A stretch of 64,000 bases of DNA from Eriocheir sinensis (Eukaryota; Arthropoda; Malacostraca; Decapoda; Varunidae), in contig NC_066515.1 of NCBI RefSeq assembly GCF_024679095.1, forward strand, positions 24,439,387 to 24,503,386. Direction: 5' to 3'. Of this stretch, positions 12,178 through 21,430 are shown piece after piece. A program made the translations under genes and the position numbers. The notes under the pieces were generated by a model. The model ran no database searches and was not told where the DNA came from. It worked only from the letters and a program-made list of their open reading frames with translations. The first letter of the stretch is position 1. Every line of letters starts with the position of its first letter.

Positions 12178-12262
12178 TTTTTTTTTTTTTTTACAGCTAA
12201 AGAAACAGCTCAAGGGCAACAAAAAAGGTTAAAAAAAAAAAAAAAAAAAACACCGCTAATCG
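12178..12262 (-). mobile_element. SINE-like repeat, copy A (3' fragment)
   Basis: On the minus strand this reads an AGCGGTGTTTT start, a T-rich middle, TTGCCCTTGAGCTGTTTC, an AGCTGTAAA end and an A tail. The same block recurs at 12391, 16936, 34640 and 56093 on either strand. It has the form of a short non-autonomous A-tailed retroelement. No tRNA-type promoter could be assigned in this short copy. Confidence 0.7.
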
Positions 12263-12357
12263 CTAATGTTGAAAAATGCTTTGGTTTTTGTATACTAGGT
12301 TAGGTTAGAGTCTTTTTGCGGTTCGATCATGCTGTAGTGAGTAAGGGAAGGTTGCAG

Positions 12358-12359
<2 letters not shown>
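12263..12359. other. spacer between two SINE-like copies
   Basis: Mixed sequence containing TAGGTTAGGTTAG near 12297, a two-unit TTAGG-like word. Confidence 0.4.

Positions 12360-12388
<29 letters not shown>
12360..12388. repeat. (TG)14 microsatellite at a SINE-like tail
   Basis: The TG run directly abuts the T19 (A tail on the minus strand) of the next element. Confidence 0.9.
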
Positions 12389-12390
<2 letters not shown>

Positions 12391-12391
<1 letters not shown>

Positions 12392-12585
12392 TTTTTTTTT
12401 TTTTTTTTTACATCAGAGGACACGGCTCAAGGGCAATAAAAAGAGTACAAAAAAAAGCCCGCTACTCGCCGCTCCTATAAAAGATAATAGTAAAGAGTAG
12501 CCAAAAGAGAGGTCAATTTCGGGCGGATAGGTGTCTTGATTGAATGTCTGATGGGAGAGATTATATAGCATTGGCGAGTTGAGTG
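12391..12585 (-). mobile_element. SINE-like repeat, copy B (longer copy)
   Basis: Read on the minus strand, the element holds a CGAAATTGACCTCTCTTTT block, then GGAGCGGCGAGTAGCGGGCT, a T-rich stretch, TTGCCCTTGAGCCGTGTCC and a poly-A tail (T19 on the + strand at 12391). The 5' block is shared with the copy at 16936, so the family core is at least about 165 bp. The true 5' end may lie further out, towards 12640. Non-autonomous; no coding capacity. Confidence 0.75.
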
Positions 12586-12654
12586 AGTGAAGCAAAGTGC
12601 CCACAGGCGTACGCTCCCCGTTAATGAGTTAGTTAGTGTTGTAAGTGGGTTTAA

Positions 12655-13020
12655 AGATATCTAAGACTCCCTATGTCCTTCTTCTCTACTCTCCTCTATC
12701 TGCCCCCCTTCTAACCCTTTCTATCCTCTCAATGTCTAACCCTGACACACGCTTGGTTCCTCTCTACTCCCTTCCAACCACTCTCTATGTCCCTCTTCTC
12801 TCCTCTCTCTACCTCCTTCTAACCCTTTCTATCTTCTCAATCTCTAACCCTCACACACGCTAGGTTCCTCTCTCTACCCCCTTCCTTCCAGCCACTCTCT
12901 ACGTCCCTGTTCTCTCCTCTCCTCCCTTTACCCCCTTCTAACCCTTTCTATCCTCTCAATCTCTAACCCTCACACACGCTACGTTCCTCTCTCTACCCCC
13001 TTCCTTCCAGCCACACTACT
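12655..13020. repeat. ~110-119 bp tandem repeat, 3 copies
   Basis: TAACCCTTTCTATC-TCTCAAT begins near 12711, 12820 and 12939. Each copy continues through CTAACCCTxACACACGCTxG/CGTTCCTCTCT and a TACGTCCCT block. Confidence 0.85.
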
Positions 13021-13430
13021 TCTACTTATCGCCCTCCCCCCTTCTCAACCCTTTCTTTCCGCGCCCTCACCAAAGACGGATGGGGCGCGGCAGGGGGCGG
13101 ACACACCAACACGTCGGTAGCTGTTCCCTGTCGGCCGGCTCGCCCCCTGTAGCACTGACGCGGCGTGCCCTCCAAACCCTGTTGGAGCCTTTCACCAGCC
13201 GCCCCCTGCCACCGCCCCCCTGCCAACGAGGCGTGCGTGGCGGGGAGCTGACAGTGGATTATCATAACCCTGGCATCCATCACCGTCACGCTGCTGCCAG
13301 ATGTATGAGGCGTGTAATGGGGTGAAGGCATGGGGTGCACGGGCCATTAAGAAGCCATACCTGTCTGTCTAGTGTCTGAGGGGAGGGTTATGGGGCGCCG
13401 AGGGTATGGGTGAGTCCCCCCCTTGAACTT
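13021..13430. other. GC-rich complex island
   Basis: 13060-13330 is GC-rich, non-repetitive and open on both strands (about 80 and 104 codons). Neither translation resembles a protein family I know, and the mirrored openness suggests composition. It could hold an exon or a CpG-rich regulatory element. Confidence 0.4.
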
Positions 13431-14870
13431 CCTGCCGCGCTCTCTCTCTTCTTTTTATTTTCTTCGTCTTCTCTCATTTTTATTTTCTTTCGCTTCTCGT
13501 TTTTATTTTCTTCCTCTTCTCGTTTTTATTTTCTTCCTCTTCTCGTTTTTATTTTCTTTCTCATTATTTTCTTCCTTTTTCGTTTTATTTTCTTCTTTTT
13601 CTTCTTTTTATCTTCCTCTCCTCCTTCTTGTTCTCTTGTGTTTCTCTTCCTCTCTACGTTTGGTTGTTCTCTTTCTCTTTCTCTTTCTTCCGTTTTTGGT
13701 TGCTGTTCTTGTACTTGTTTGGTTGTCCTCATTGGGTTGTTTAATTGGTGACTCTTGGTTGTTTTTGGTGTTTGATTTGGTTGATGTTTTCTGCTCTTTT
13801 TTTTTTGTCTGTCTTTATCACAATTATTTTTTATTACTCCAATCCACAATTTTTCCCTTCCCTTCCCTTCTATTCCCTCTCTTTCCTCTCCCTTCTTCCC
13901 ATAGTCTTCCCTTCCTTCCTCCCTCTCTTCCCCTCTCTTACCCCATTCCGCAATTCTTCCCTTCTCTTTCCTTCTATTCCCTCTCTTTCCCCTCCCTTCT
14001 TCCCATAGTCTTCCCTTCCTTCTCTTCCTCCCTCTCTTCCCCTCCTCAACATCCTTCACCAACCCTTTTTCTACCCTTCTCGTCCCTCTCTTTCTCCCTC
14101 TTCCTCCCTTTCCTCCCTTCTTCCCATTGTCTCCCCTTCCTTCTCTTCCTCCCTCTCTTCCCCTCTTCAGCATCCATCACCAACCCTTTTTCTACCCTTC
14201 TCGTCACTCTCTCTCTCCCTCTTCCTCCCTTCCCTCCCTTCCTCTAACAGCCATTCCCTTACCTAACCTAACCTAACCTAACTTAACCCTAACCTAACCT
14301 TCCCCTAACAGCCTTTTTCCTTCCCCTCTCGTCCTCTCCCCTCCTCTCCTCCCTTTCCCTTCCTTCGTCCCTTCCTCTTTTTTTTCCATCCATCCTCAAC
14401 TCTTTTCCTTCCCTTCTCGTCCCTCTGTCCCTCCTGTCCTCCCCCTTCGTCCCTTCCCTATCCCGTTAACCCTTTTTCTTCCCCCACCGTCCCTCTCTCT
14501 CCCTCCCTTCCTCCACCTGGCATCTCTCTTACCTAACCTGACTCTCCACATCTCTCCTCGTTACCTTCACTCCTCCCAGTCACATCCATACCTCTTTACT
14601 TCTACTCCTCTTCACTCTCCTCTTCCTCCTCCCTCCTCTCCCTCACCCCCTCCCGGACATCCATTTCCACCCCTTAACTAGCATGCAACTCACCTCCCTT
14701 ACCCCGTTTTTTATCCACCTTCCTCCCCTTCTTCCACTCCTGAAACCACTCTTGTATACTCTCCTACACCATCTTCCCCTTCCTTGAACCCTTTCCTACC
14801 AATCCCACGCCTTTACCTCGCATTCCCCCCCCCAATCTCCTTTCCTCGCCTTCTCCCCGCCCCCCTTGCC
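13431..14870. other. pyrimidine-rich domain with repeated sub-blocks
   Basis: T/C-rich throughout. The first part repeats a TCGTTTTTATTTTCTTCCTC phrase (about 13475-13560, roughly 25 bp spacing). 13860-14240 repeats CTTCTATTCCCTCTCTTTCC and CTTCTTCCCATxGTCTxCCC blocks three times. The long frames are compositional. Confidence 0.65.
14260..14300 (-). repeat. interstitial CCTAA (telomere-type) run
   Basis: Four consecutive CCTAA units starting at about 14262, then TTAACCC and two more CCTAA-like units. CCTAA/TTAGG is the ancestral arthropod telomere repeat. The run is too short and too deep in other sequence to be a chromosome end. Confidence 0.7.
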
Positions 14871-15246
14871 CACCTGAGCGCCCCGGCCAGGTATCAGGTG
14901 AGCCAGGTATCCCGCACTGTACGCCGTCATCGCCTAGTCAGCGCCTTGTCGATGACACGATAACTCGAAAGCTTTATGATAACACCCAGCGGCGGACGCA
15001 CAGGACCAACCAACCGTGGGATTTACGAGAACCGCTTACTATGCTTAACCTGACCGATGGGGGGAAGGGGGGTGAGGGGGTAGAGGAAGGGTTGGGGATC
15101 CTGGTAGAGAGAGGAAGGGATGGGAAGAGATGGACTAGGGGTGCGTGGTGGAGGGAAGGGAGGGATGTGGAAAAGAGTATAGTGGGAGTGGAGAGATTGG
15201 TGATTGGGAGAAAGTAAATCCAGACAAGTGTAGAGAATGGATTAGC
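14871..15246. other. mixed island followed by purine-rich DNA
   Basis: 14871-15050 is complex, with three CAGGTA/CAGGTG words in 40 bp near 14890. 15058-15240 is G/A-rich. Confidence 0.45.
15058..15080 (+). other. G-quadruplex candidate
   Basis: G runs of 6, 6 and 5 are separated by AA and TGA; the 6-G run can contribute two tracts. Confidence 0.5.
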
Positions 15247-15247
15247 T

Positions 15248-15284
<37 letters not shown>

Positions 15285-15300
15285 AGGGAGAGGGAGAGAG
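15247..15300. repeat. (GA)n grading to (GGGAGA)n
   Basis: GA run to about 15274, then hexamer GGGAGA units to 15300. Confidence 0.9.
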
Positions 15301-15370
15301 GGGGATCATTAAGCGAATTTCCAAGCAAAAGAAGTAAGTTTTAATGAAAGAAAATCACAAGGGCCATTTT

Positions 15371-15371
<1 letters not shown>

Positions 15372-15440
<69 letters not shown>
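15372..15440. repeat. (CA)34 microsatellite
   Basis: Perfect CA run. Confidence 0.97.
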
Positions 15441-15442
<2 letters not shown>

Positions 15443-15780
15443 TAAGGCCCCCATTTACACGCAAAATCACACTGTAACATTCCCTTGCAAATCTTAACTC
15501 GGGGTCCCACAACTCAGCAGCTTATTGGAGTATTATAACTTGCCCAAGGAGCCTCCACCATCGAAATGCGTACCCAGGCTGCATCTCGATCTGGGTACGG
15601 TAATCACGTTCTGAAGTGCCGTTCGGGGGCTAAGATTGACCCTTCTGATAGCCGTGGAGGGAGGAGAGAAACGGCGCGGTCACTAGGCAACCCTCAAGCC
15701 CTGTCTCTTTGGTCTCTATCGTTACGTGTGCCGGGAATACGAGACGAGACCCTGATTGTCTGATGAGGGAGGTGGAGGTG
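15441..15780. other. complex non-repetitive island
   Basis: About 340 bp of balanced composition with GATCTGGGTACGG and CGGCGCGGTCACTAGGC. A 65-codon frame on + (15566-15763) has no recognisable domain. Nothing further can be assigned. Confidence 0.4.
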
Positions 15781-16500
15781 CTGAAGGGCTGCCTTACCTC
15801 GCGTCTGATTGGCTGATTGCAAGGTGGGGATTGGGTTAAATTGTTTTGGTTGGGTCGTGTGGTGATGGGGTGCTGACGGGTTGACACGACTCTTCCTATT
15901 CGTTGATTAAGCAGATGGTTGACGGGGCCTGTATCTCACTGACTGGCGATGAGGTGAAGAGTTAATCGTTTCGCTTTGATTGGGTGATTGGAAGCGGCTG
16001 TTTGCGTCCCTTGATTAGAAAAGATGGTTACCTGAACTTGACGTTATCGCGTACCTCGTTACCTGGTGCTGAGGTGTTGATTGGCCCTAAATTGCTTTGA
16101 TTGAATGCTTTGGGGATGAGGCGCTGAGAGGCTGACATGATGCTGATTAGGAAGATGACTGTGAGGATGACGGGGCTCTTCATCTCATTGGCTAGTGTTG
16201 ATTGTATACCTGCATGTGTTTGGTTTTGATTAGTGATTGGAGGTGAGGTGATTGACTTCTCTGTGTTTCGTTCATTGATAAGAGAGAAGGTTGATATATG
16301 GAGTTAACAGGACTTTAGTTGCTTATTAAGGCTGGGCAAGGGCTTCTTTCACTGACTTGGAAAATGGTTAATGTGTAGGATTGACTGGACTTTGTATTTC
16401 ATGGGTTTGGTGTTGAAATAGTGTAGCTAATGTTAGGATTGTCACGTGTATTGAAGGTTAATTGGGTTGTTAGTACAGGTTAGAGGGGCCAAGTTATTTA
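15781..16500. repeat. degenerate ATTGG-rich repeat region
   Basis: Diverged units of a GTTGACGGGGCxTGTATCTCA type recur near 15917, 16168, 16303 and 16379. GATTGG (inverted CCAAT) occurs repeatedly (15808, 15828, 15978, 15986, 16081, 16229). I read this as an old, decayed tandem array with irregular spacing. Confidence 0.45.
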
Positions 16501-16689
16501 TGTGAAGAGGGATTAGGAAGTTTAGGTTAGTATTTTTGGTAACAAAGATATGTCAAATTTTTTAAACCCGATGTTAGAAAAAAGTTGGCGTCTTACATCC
16601 ATTCAAAGGGCTGCAGTGTGGTTGGTGTGAGAGATAACAGTATTTGATTATATTTTTGTGGTGCCCGGAAATTACATGTTGAAATATAA

Positions 16690-17660
16690 TACAAAAAAAA
16701 AAGTGTTAGGTGATGTACACTGATTGGAGGTGTGAGAGCTTTCAAGGAGATGAACTTTAGACTTTCCTTCACATCACTGAATAATAATAAGTGTCGGAAT
16801 CTGATGGTAAAAAAAAAAAATAATAAAAAAAATGAAATCTGATATAATAAATGTTAGGTGATATACGCGCACTAATTAAAGGTGTTAGAATATATGTGGT
16901 GGGAAAAGGTTAAGATGGAGTTCGATACTTTTATTTAGAGTTGGTTTTATGTAGAGTCCTTTCAAGAGGAGGGTATCAGGACACCTCTCCTCCCGAAATT
17001 GACCTCTCTTTTTGGCCACTTCTCTGTACCCTATTCAGGAGCAGTAAGTAGTGGGCTTTTTTTTTCATTATTGTTTTCCTTTTTCTTTACGCCCTTGAAC
17101 TGTCTCCTTTGCTGTAAAAAAAAGAAAGTCGACCTCTGATGGTAAAAAAAATATTGAAATGTAACGAATATAAGTTAGGTGATAGACGTGGACTAATTAA
17201 AGGTGTTAGAATGTATGGGTGGGAAAAGGCTAAGATGGAGTTTGATCTTGTTAATTAGAGTTAAGTATCGGCCTCTGATGGTAAAAAAAATGCTGAAATG
17301 TAAAGAATAGAAGTTAGGTGATATACGTGCACTTAAAGGTGTTAGAATGTATGTCGTGGGAAAAGATTGATATGAAGTTTGATCTTATTAATTAGAGTTG
17401 TTAAGTATCGACCTTGATGGTAAAAAAAAATGCTGAAATCTAAGGAAAATAAGTTACATGATATACCTGGACTAATTGAAGGTGTTAAAATGTGCAGTGT
17501 GGAAAGGTTGAGATGGAGTTTGATGTTATTGTGAATTGTTAAGTGTCGGCCTCTGATGGTAAAAAAAATGCTGAAATCTAAGGAAATCAAGTTAGATGAT
17601 ATACCTGGACTAATTCAAGGTGTTAAAATGTGCAGTGTGAAAAGGTTAAGGAGGTGGAAT
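16690..17660. repeat. 139 bp tandem array, 6 copies, interrupted
   Basis: TTAGGTGAT-TAC (or a close variant) begins at 16706, 16854, 17175, 17314, 17454 and 17592. Spacings are 148, 321, 139, 140 and 138. Each unit continues with ACTAATTAAAGGTGTTAGAATG and a CTCTGATGGTAAAAAAA block. The 321 bp gap is one unit plus a SINE-like insertion of about 182 bp. Confidence 0.93.
16936..17128 (+). mobile_element. SINE-like repeat, copy C, inserted in the 139 bp array
   Basis: The most complete copy. It starts near the array word TTAGAGTT, holds ACACCTCTCCTCCCGAAATT, then GACCTCTC, GGAGCAGTAAGTAGTGGGCT, a T-rich stretch, ACGCCCTTGAACTGTCTCC and TTTGCTGTAAAAAAAAG. The array resumes at about 17129 (GACCTCTGATGG). 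Because the host array is periodic, the insert length (about 182 bp) follows from spacing alone. No open frame. Confidence 0.85.
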
Positions 17661-17864
17661 TTGATATTATTAGTCTGGGCGTAATGGGAAGCAAAGCGTT
17701 GAAACCCAAAGCAAAAAAAAAATAAACCAGTCTCGAAACGCAAAGTAAAGGAAAACAAAAACTAAACTAGGCATTGTAAAAGTCGGTGATCAAAAAACTT
17801 CCCCGTAACAGTGTGAAGCAAAACGTGGCCCGTGGTGATGAGATGATTTTTTTTTTGTCTACCG
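17661..17864. other. A-rich spacer
   Basis: Contains short A runs and CAAAGTAAAGG-type words. No gene seen. Confidence 0.4.
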
Positions 17865-17868
17865 CACA

Positions 17869-17925
<57 letters not shown>
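17865..17925. repeat. (CA)14-(A)33
   Basis: CA run 17865-17892 followed directly by 33 A residues (17893-17925). A long A run on + could be the tail of an older retroelement, but no body is recognisable upstream. Confidence 0.95.
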
Positions 17926-17927
<2 letters not shown>

Positions 17928-18087
17928 CCCGGCCAGTACGCGGAGAGGCAATGGTTCACACGATCAGCCAGGCGGTGAATCCAAGGCAGGTTATCAGCAG
18001 GCGAACACACGCGTCATGGAACCGTGAGGGGATGGAAGGATAGAGATAATTACACCACTAATCAGCCTCATAAAGCAAGACAGATGA
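17926..18087. other. sequence 5' of the LINE
   Basis: Complex sequence between the A run and the first recognisable endonuclease codons. It may be 5' LINE sequence (remnant of ORF1 or the endonuclease N-terminus) that has decayed. No zinc-finger or coiled-coil ORF1 signature is visible. Confidence 0.35.
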
Positions 18088-19128
18088 CGAAGAGAAATTG
18101 ATGGACTTCTTACTTCTCTCCCTCCTCCAGAGACTTGGGCCAACTCTGCACATCTAGTATCTGAACTGTCATTTCCCGGGTACGAAAGCTTCCAAAAAAA
18201 TCGAATGCACAAGAAAGGAGGAGGAGTAATTTGCTACGTAAAAAGTACGCTCCCTGCCATAAAAATAGACAAACAGGATGCAGAGAATTACGACTCCGTC
18301 TATGTGGAAATAACTGCGAATAATAAGAAACTAACACTTGCGACCGTATACAGGCCTCCAAAACAACAGGCAGCCGATGACACTGCCCTGTACGAAGAGC
18401 TTCACTCTCTAACACAAAGTAAACAAGCAATAATAATTGGGGACTTTAATTGCCCTAACATTGACTGGGGACAATTGACTGGAGATCAAGAGGGTAACAG
18501 GCTTATAGAAATGGTGGAGGATTCGTTCCTCACTCAAGTTGTAACTCAACCAACAAGAGAAAACAATCTGCTGGATCTGGTATTAGTAAGCGACCCCGAC
18601 CTCATTCGCGACTGTGAAGTTGGTGAAAAAATTAACGGTTGCGATCACCACTTAATCCGTTTCAATGTCAACATAAGTCACAAACTCGTAGACAATCCGT
18701 CAGTGATACCAGACTACAAAAAAGCAAATTTCAACCTAGCCCGTGAGCTGCTTCCCTCCGCGACCTGGGACCAACTTCACCTAACCGACAATACAATCGA
18801 CAACGTGTGGAACAACTTCAAAGATAAGCTTTTGGGAGTAGAAAAGGCTACAGTGCCGACGAAACCCAGGCGAGTAAATGGTGCCGTAGATCCACCGTGG
18901 ATGACCAGAGAAATAAAAAGGGCGGTAAACTTAAAAAAAATGAATTATAACCTAATGAAAGAGAATGACACGGCCGAAGCCCGTACTCAGTACCACAACA
19001 GCCTCAGAGCTTGTCGCACCCTTATTCGGAGTAGTAAACGCAACTACGAAAAACAAATAGCGCGTGACATCAAGACAAACTCAAAACAATTCTTCACATA
19101 CATCAGATCGAAAAAGAAAGTAAAATCA
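18088..19128 (+). pseudogene. LINE endonuclease domain (broken ORF2, part 1)
   Basis: The domain would nick target DNA to prime reverse transcription. The frame is open after TGA at 18085-18087. The ETW motif lies at about 18130-18138, and the first Met is at 18205. Counting from that Met, YRPP (residues 49-52), GDFN followed by CPNIDW (79-88), QPTRENNLLDLVLVSD (115-130) and CDHHLI (146-151) are in the order of EEP-fold LINE endonucleases. The usual SDH triad reads C-D-H here, so the Ser is replaced by Cys. The N-terminal beta strand with the family's first Asn is not recognisable. The segment ends at a one-base loss near 19127-19131, after which this frame translates as nonsense up to 19272. 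Confidence 0.9.
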
Positions 19129-19384
19129 ATATTGGTCCGCGGACAGACGAGACTGGAGCTGCAACTCAGGACAGTAAACCGATGGCCAGTATCCTCAACA
19201 GTAACTTCGCATCCGTATTCACAGTCGAAAACATCGAAACCATGCCCGAGAACCCTGACCCGCCGAGGGTAATCATGCCCCTGAAAATTGACTCAATATG
19301 CGACCAAGAAGTGAAAGAGTATTTGGATAAACTCGACACGAACAAGTCAACAGGACCTGACGGTTTGTCCCCGCGGTTATTAAA
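19128..19384 (+). pseudogene. LINE ORF2 linker and RT start (broken, part 2)
   Basis: Continues the protein in the third frame after the shift near 19128. It contains NSNFASVFT and DKLDTNKSTGPDGLSPRLL. The STGPDGL word is the usual entry to the LINE reverse transcriptase fold (motif 0/1). It ends at a second one-base loss in the TTATTAAAG stretch (19377-19385), after which the next frame carries on. Confidence 0.9.
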
Positions 19385-20258
19385 GAGCTTAAACAACAAA
19401 TACTTCAGCCACTCACTCACATCTTCCACCAGTCTGTTCAATTGAACAAGGTCCCTGAAGACTGGACGATGGCGCACGTAACACCAATTTTCACACCAGG
19501 AGACAAAAGCGTTGCATTAAACTACAGGCCCATAAGTTTGACATCAGTGGCAGGAAAAATACTCGAAAAGATTATTAGAGACAAACTTGTTAAGTTTCTA
19601 GAAGACAATAATGTAATCTCCGACACCCAGCATGGCTTCAGAAACAAGCGCTCCTGCCTAACGAATTTATTAGACTTCTTCCAAGGTATATATAAGAACT
19701 GGGATGCCCACATCCCCAGTGATGTTATATACCTGGACTTTCAGAAAGCCTTCGACAAGGTACCGCACGAGCGACTCCTTAAAAAACTGCACTCGGCGGG
19801 CATTGGAGCCAATCTGATCGCGTGGATAAGAGATTGGCTCACCGACAGAAAACAACGAGTACTACTCAACGGACAGCCTTCCGATTGGCTTCCAGTCACT
19901 AGTGGAGTGCCTCAAGGGTCAGTGCTGGGACCCATTCTCTTCATCATATATATCAACGACCTCGAATCAGGACTGAAATCCACAATATCGAAATTTGCTG
20001 ATGACACTAAGGTGGGGGGAAAGGCCCTCACAAAGACCGACTGCGAAATCATTCAGAAAGACCTCAATCACATTATCGAATGGTCGGAAAAATGGCAAAT
20101 GTCTTTTAATGTTGACAAATGCAAAGTCATGCACATTGGGTCCAGAAATAGTAAACACACATACATCATGAATGGGAGACCTCTGCAAGCGATGCAGGAG
20201 GAAAAGGATCTTGGAGTCACTATCAGCAGTGACCTGAAACACGCGAATCACTGTAAAA
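19385..20258 (+). pseudogene. LINE reverse transcriptase core (broken ORF2, part 3)
   Basis: Copies element RNA into DNA. Counting from the Met at 19442: NYRPISLTS (28-36), QHGFR (63-67), motif A YLDFQKAFD (97-105), motif B SGVPQGSVLGP (154-164), motif C FADDTKV (185-191), and KCKVM and LGVTIS near 227-262. The catalytic Asp of motif A and both Asp of FADD are present, so the core residues are intact. Coding really begins upstream of 19442 in this frame, at about 19385. A one-base gain in the A run at 20255-20258 shifts the frame. Confidence 0.95.
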
Positions 20259-20801
20259 GCATACAACAAAGCCAACACTAGTCTCGGGTTCATAGCGAGT
20301 AACTTATAGTGTAAAACGCCAGACGTGATGCTATCCTTGTATAATTCCATGGTAAGACCGCACCTCGAGTATGCAGTACAGTTCTGGTCTCCTAATTACA
20401 GAAAGGACATTGATTTACTGGAAAGGATTCAACGACGCGCCACGAAAATGATACCAACCTTAAGGGCTCAACCGTACGAGGAACGACTCAAGCGACTCAA
20501 TCTCTTTACATTGGAGAAAAGACGCCTACGAGGAGATATGATTCAAGTCTTCAAGTATCTAAAAAAATTCAATAACGTCGATTACTCCAATTTCTTTGAA
20601 TTGCAAACCAACCTAAGAACTAGAAATAACGGTTTACCCATTCAGTCTAGTCGATGTAACACAGACATCGGAAGGAGTTTCTTTTCAAACCGAGTCATCC
20701 GTCACTGGAACAATCTTCCTTCAGAAGTAGTAAATGCGAATACTATCAACTCCTTCAAATATAGAATCGACCGTCACTTCGCTGCGTCGGGAGTAAACTG
20801 A
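20259..20801 (+). pseudogene. LINE ORF2 C-terminal domain (broken, part 4)
   Basis: Reads AYNKANTSLGFIASNL, then TAG at 20307-20309, then continues to TGA at 20799. After the stop it holds YNSMVRPHLEYAVQFWSP, DLLERIQRRATKMIP, RLNLFTLEKRRLRGDM and RHWNNLPSEVVNA. This tail is characteristic of CR1/L2-type ORF2 proteins. A Met at 20325 could restart a 158-residue fragment, but there is no reason to think it is expressed. Confidence 0.93.
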
Positions 20802-20992
20802 ATATTGAGTTGCTTTCATCTGCTCCTCAATATCGAGGCGCTTTCATCTGCTCCTCAATGTCGAGGTGCTTTCATCTGCTCCCCAGGCCCCAGGCTGTCG
20901 AGCAGATTAAATCACCAAAGCGGGCAACCTCGTAATGAGCCAATAGGCTTTCTGTTGCCTGCGTTTCCATGTTTCCATGTTTCCATGTTTCC
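20802..20992 (+). repeat. LINE 3'-UTR: 28 bp x3 repeat and octamer tail
   Basis: Three 28 bp units with the core GCTTTCATCTGCTCC start near 20806, 20834 and 20862. The element ends in three and three-quarter GTTTCCAT octamers (20963-20992), followed by CCT-rich host DNA. Terminal short tandem repeats are typical of CR1/L2-group LINEs and mark the 3' boundary. Confidence 0.88.
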
Positions 20993-21430
20993 TCCTCTTC
21001 CTCCTCCTCCTCCTCAACACGTCAGCAAATACCAGTGAGTTTTGCCGTCATCTTCTTTTTTTCGGCTTCAGACTCGCTCGGTCGATTGACTTGATTTACG
21101 TCGGCAGTTTCAGAGGTTTTAAAAAATGCTTAATTGCTTCCTGTTATTTCTGAGAGAGTCGTGTCCTGCGGTTGGGCTCAGGAAGGGGAGAGAGAGGAGA
21201 AGGAGGAGGAGGAGGAGGAAGGGTGATAAAGCAGACGAGGAAGAGGAAGGGAAGAAGAAGAAAGATGAGAAAGAGGAGGAGGAGAGAGTGAGAGATGGAG
21301 AGAAAGAGAGAGAGGAAATATAGCTGAAGTTTCATTGCTCCTCTCATTATTGTTGCATATCACAGTCTCTCTCTCTCTTTCTCTCTCCGCGGAAAATTTA
21401 ATCCAGACCGCCACAGAGGACTCCATAAGC
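20993..21430. other. flank of the LINE, mixed then purine-rich
   Basis: CCT repeats at the junction, a mixed stretch to 21175, then GGA/GAA-rich DNA to 21320 and a short CT patch at 21365. No gene seen. Confidence 0.5.

Larger units (their letters stand above)
18088..20992 (+). mobile_element. non-LTR retrotransposon, CR1/L2-like LINE, 5' incomplete and broken
   Basis: In order, the element has an apurinic-type endonuclease, a linker, a reverse transcriptase, a C-terminal domain, a 3'-UTR of 28 bp repeats and an octamer tail. The protein order, the RT motifs and the C-terminal YNSMVRPHLEYAVQFWSP region match CR1/L2-type LINEs. The tail of short tandem repeats instead of poly-A fits that group. 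The body is read in four frame blocks, so three single-base shifts plus one TAG (20307-20309) inactivate it. No ORF1 is recognisable, so the copy is probably 5'-truncated. I could not identify target-site duplications. Confidence 0.93.

Noticed and set aside
13026..13340. GC-rich region open on both strands
   Set aside because: The two overlapping frames (81 and 104 codons) mirror each other, and neither resembles a known protein. Listed only as a complex island.
14260..14300. Chromosome end (telomere)
   Set aside because: Only about six CCTAA units, internal to the window, with ordinary sequence on both sides.
15566..15763. Short + frame (65 codons) in a complex island
   Set aside because: No recognisable domain, no convincing splice-site context, and length within chance expectation.
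17926..18087. LINE ORF1 upstream of the endonuclease
   Set aside because: No continuous frame, zinc finger, RRM or coiled coil could be seen; only ~160 bp separate the A33 run from the endonuclease.
20325..20801. Independent 158-residue gene
   Set aside because: It is the C-terminal domain of the broken LINE ORF2, in frame with upstream LINE residues beyond the TAG at 20307.
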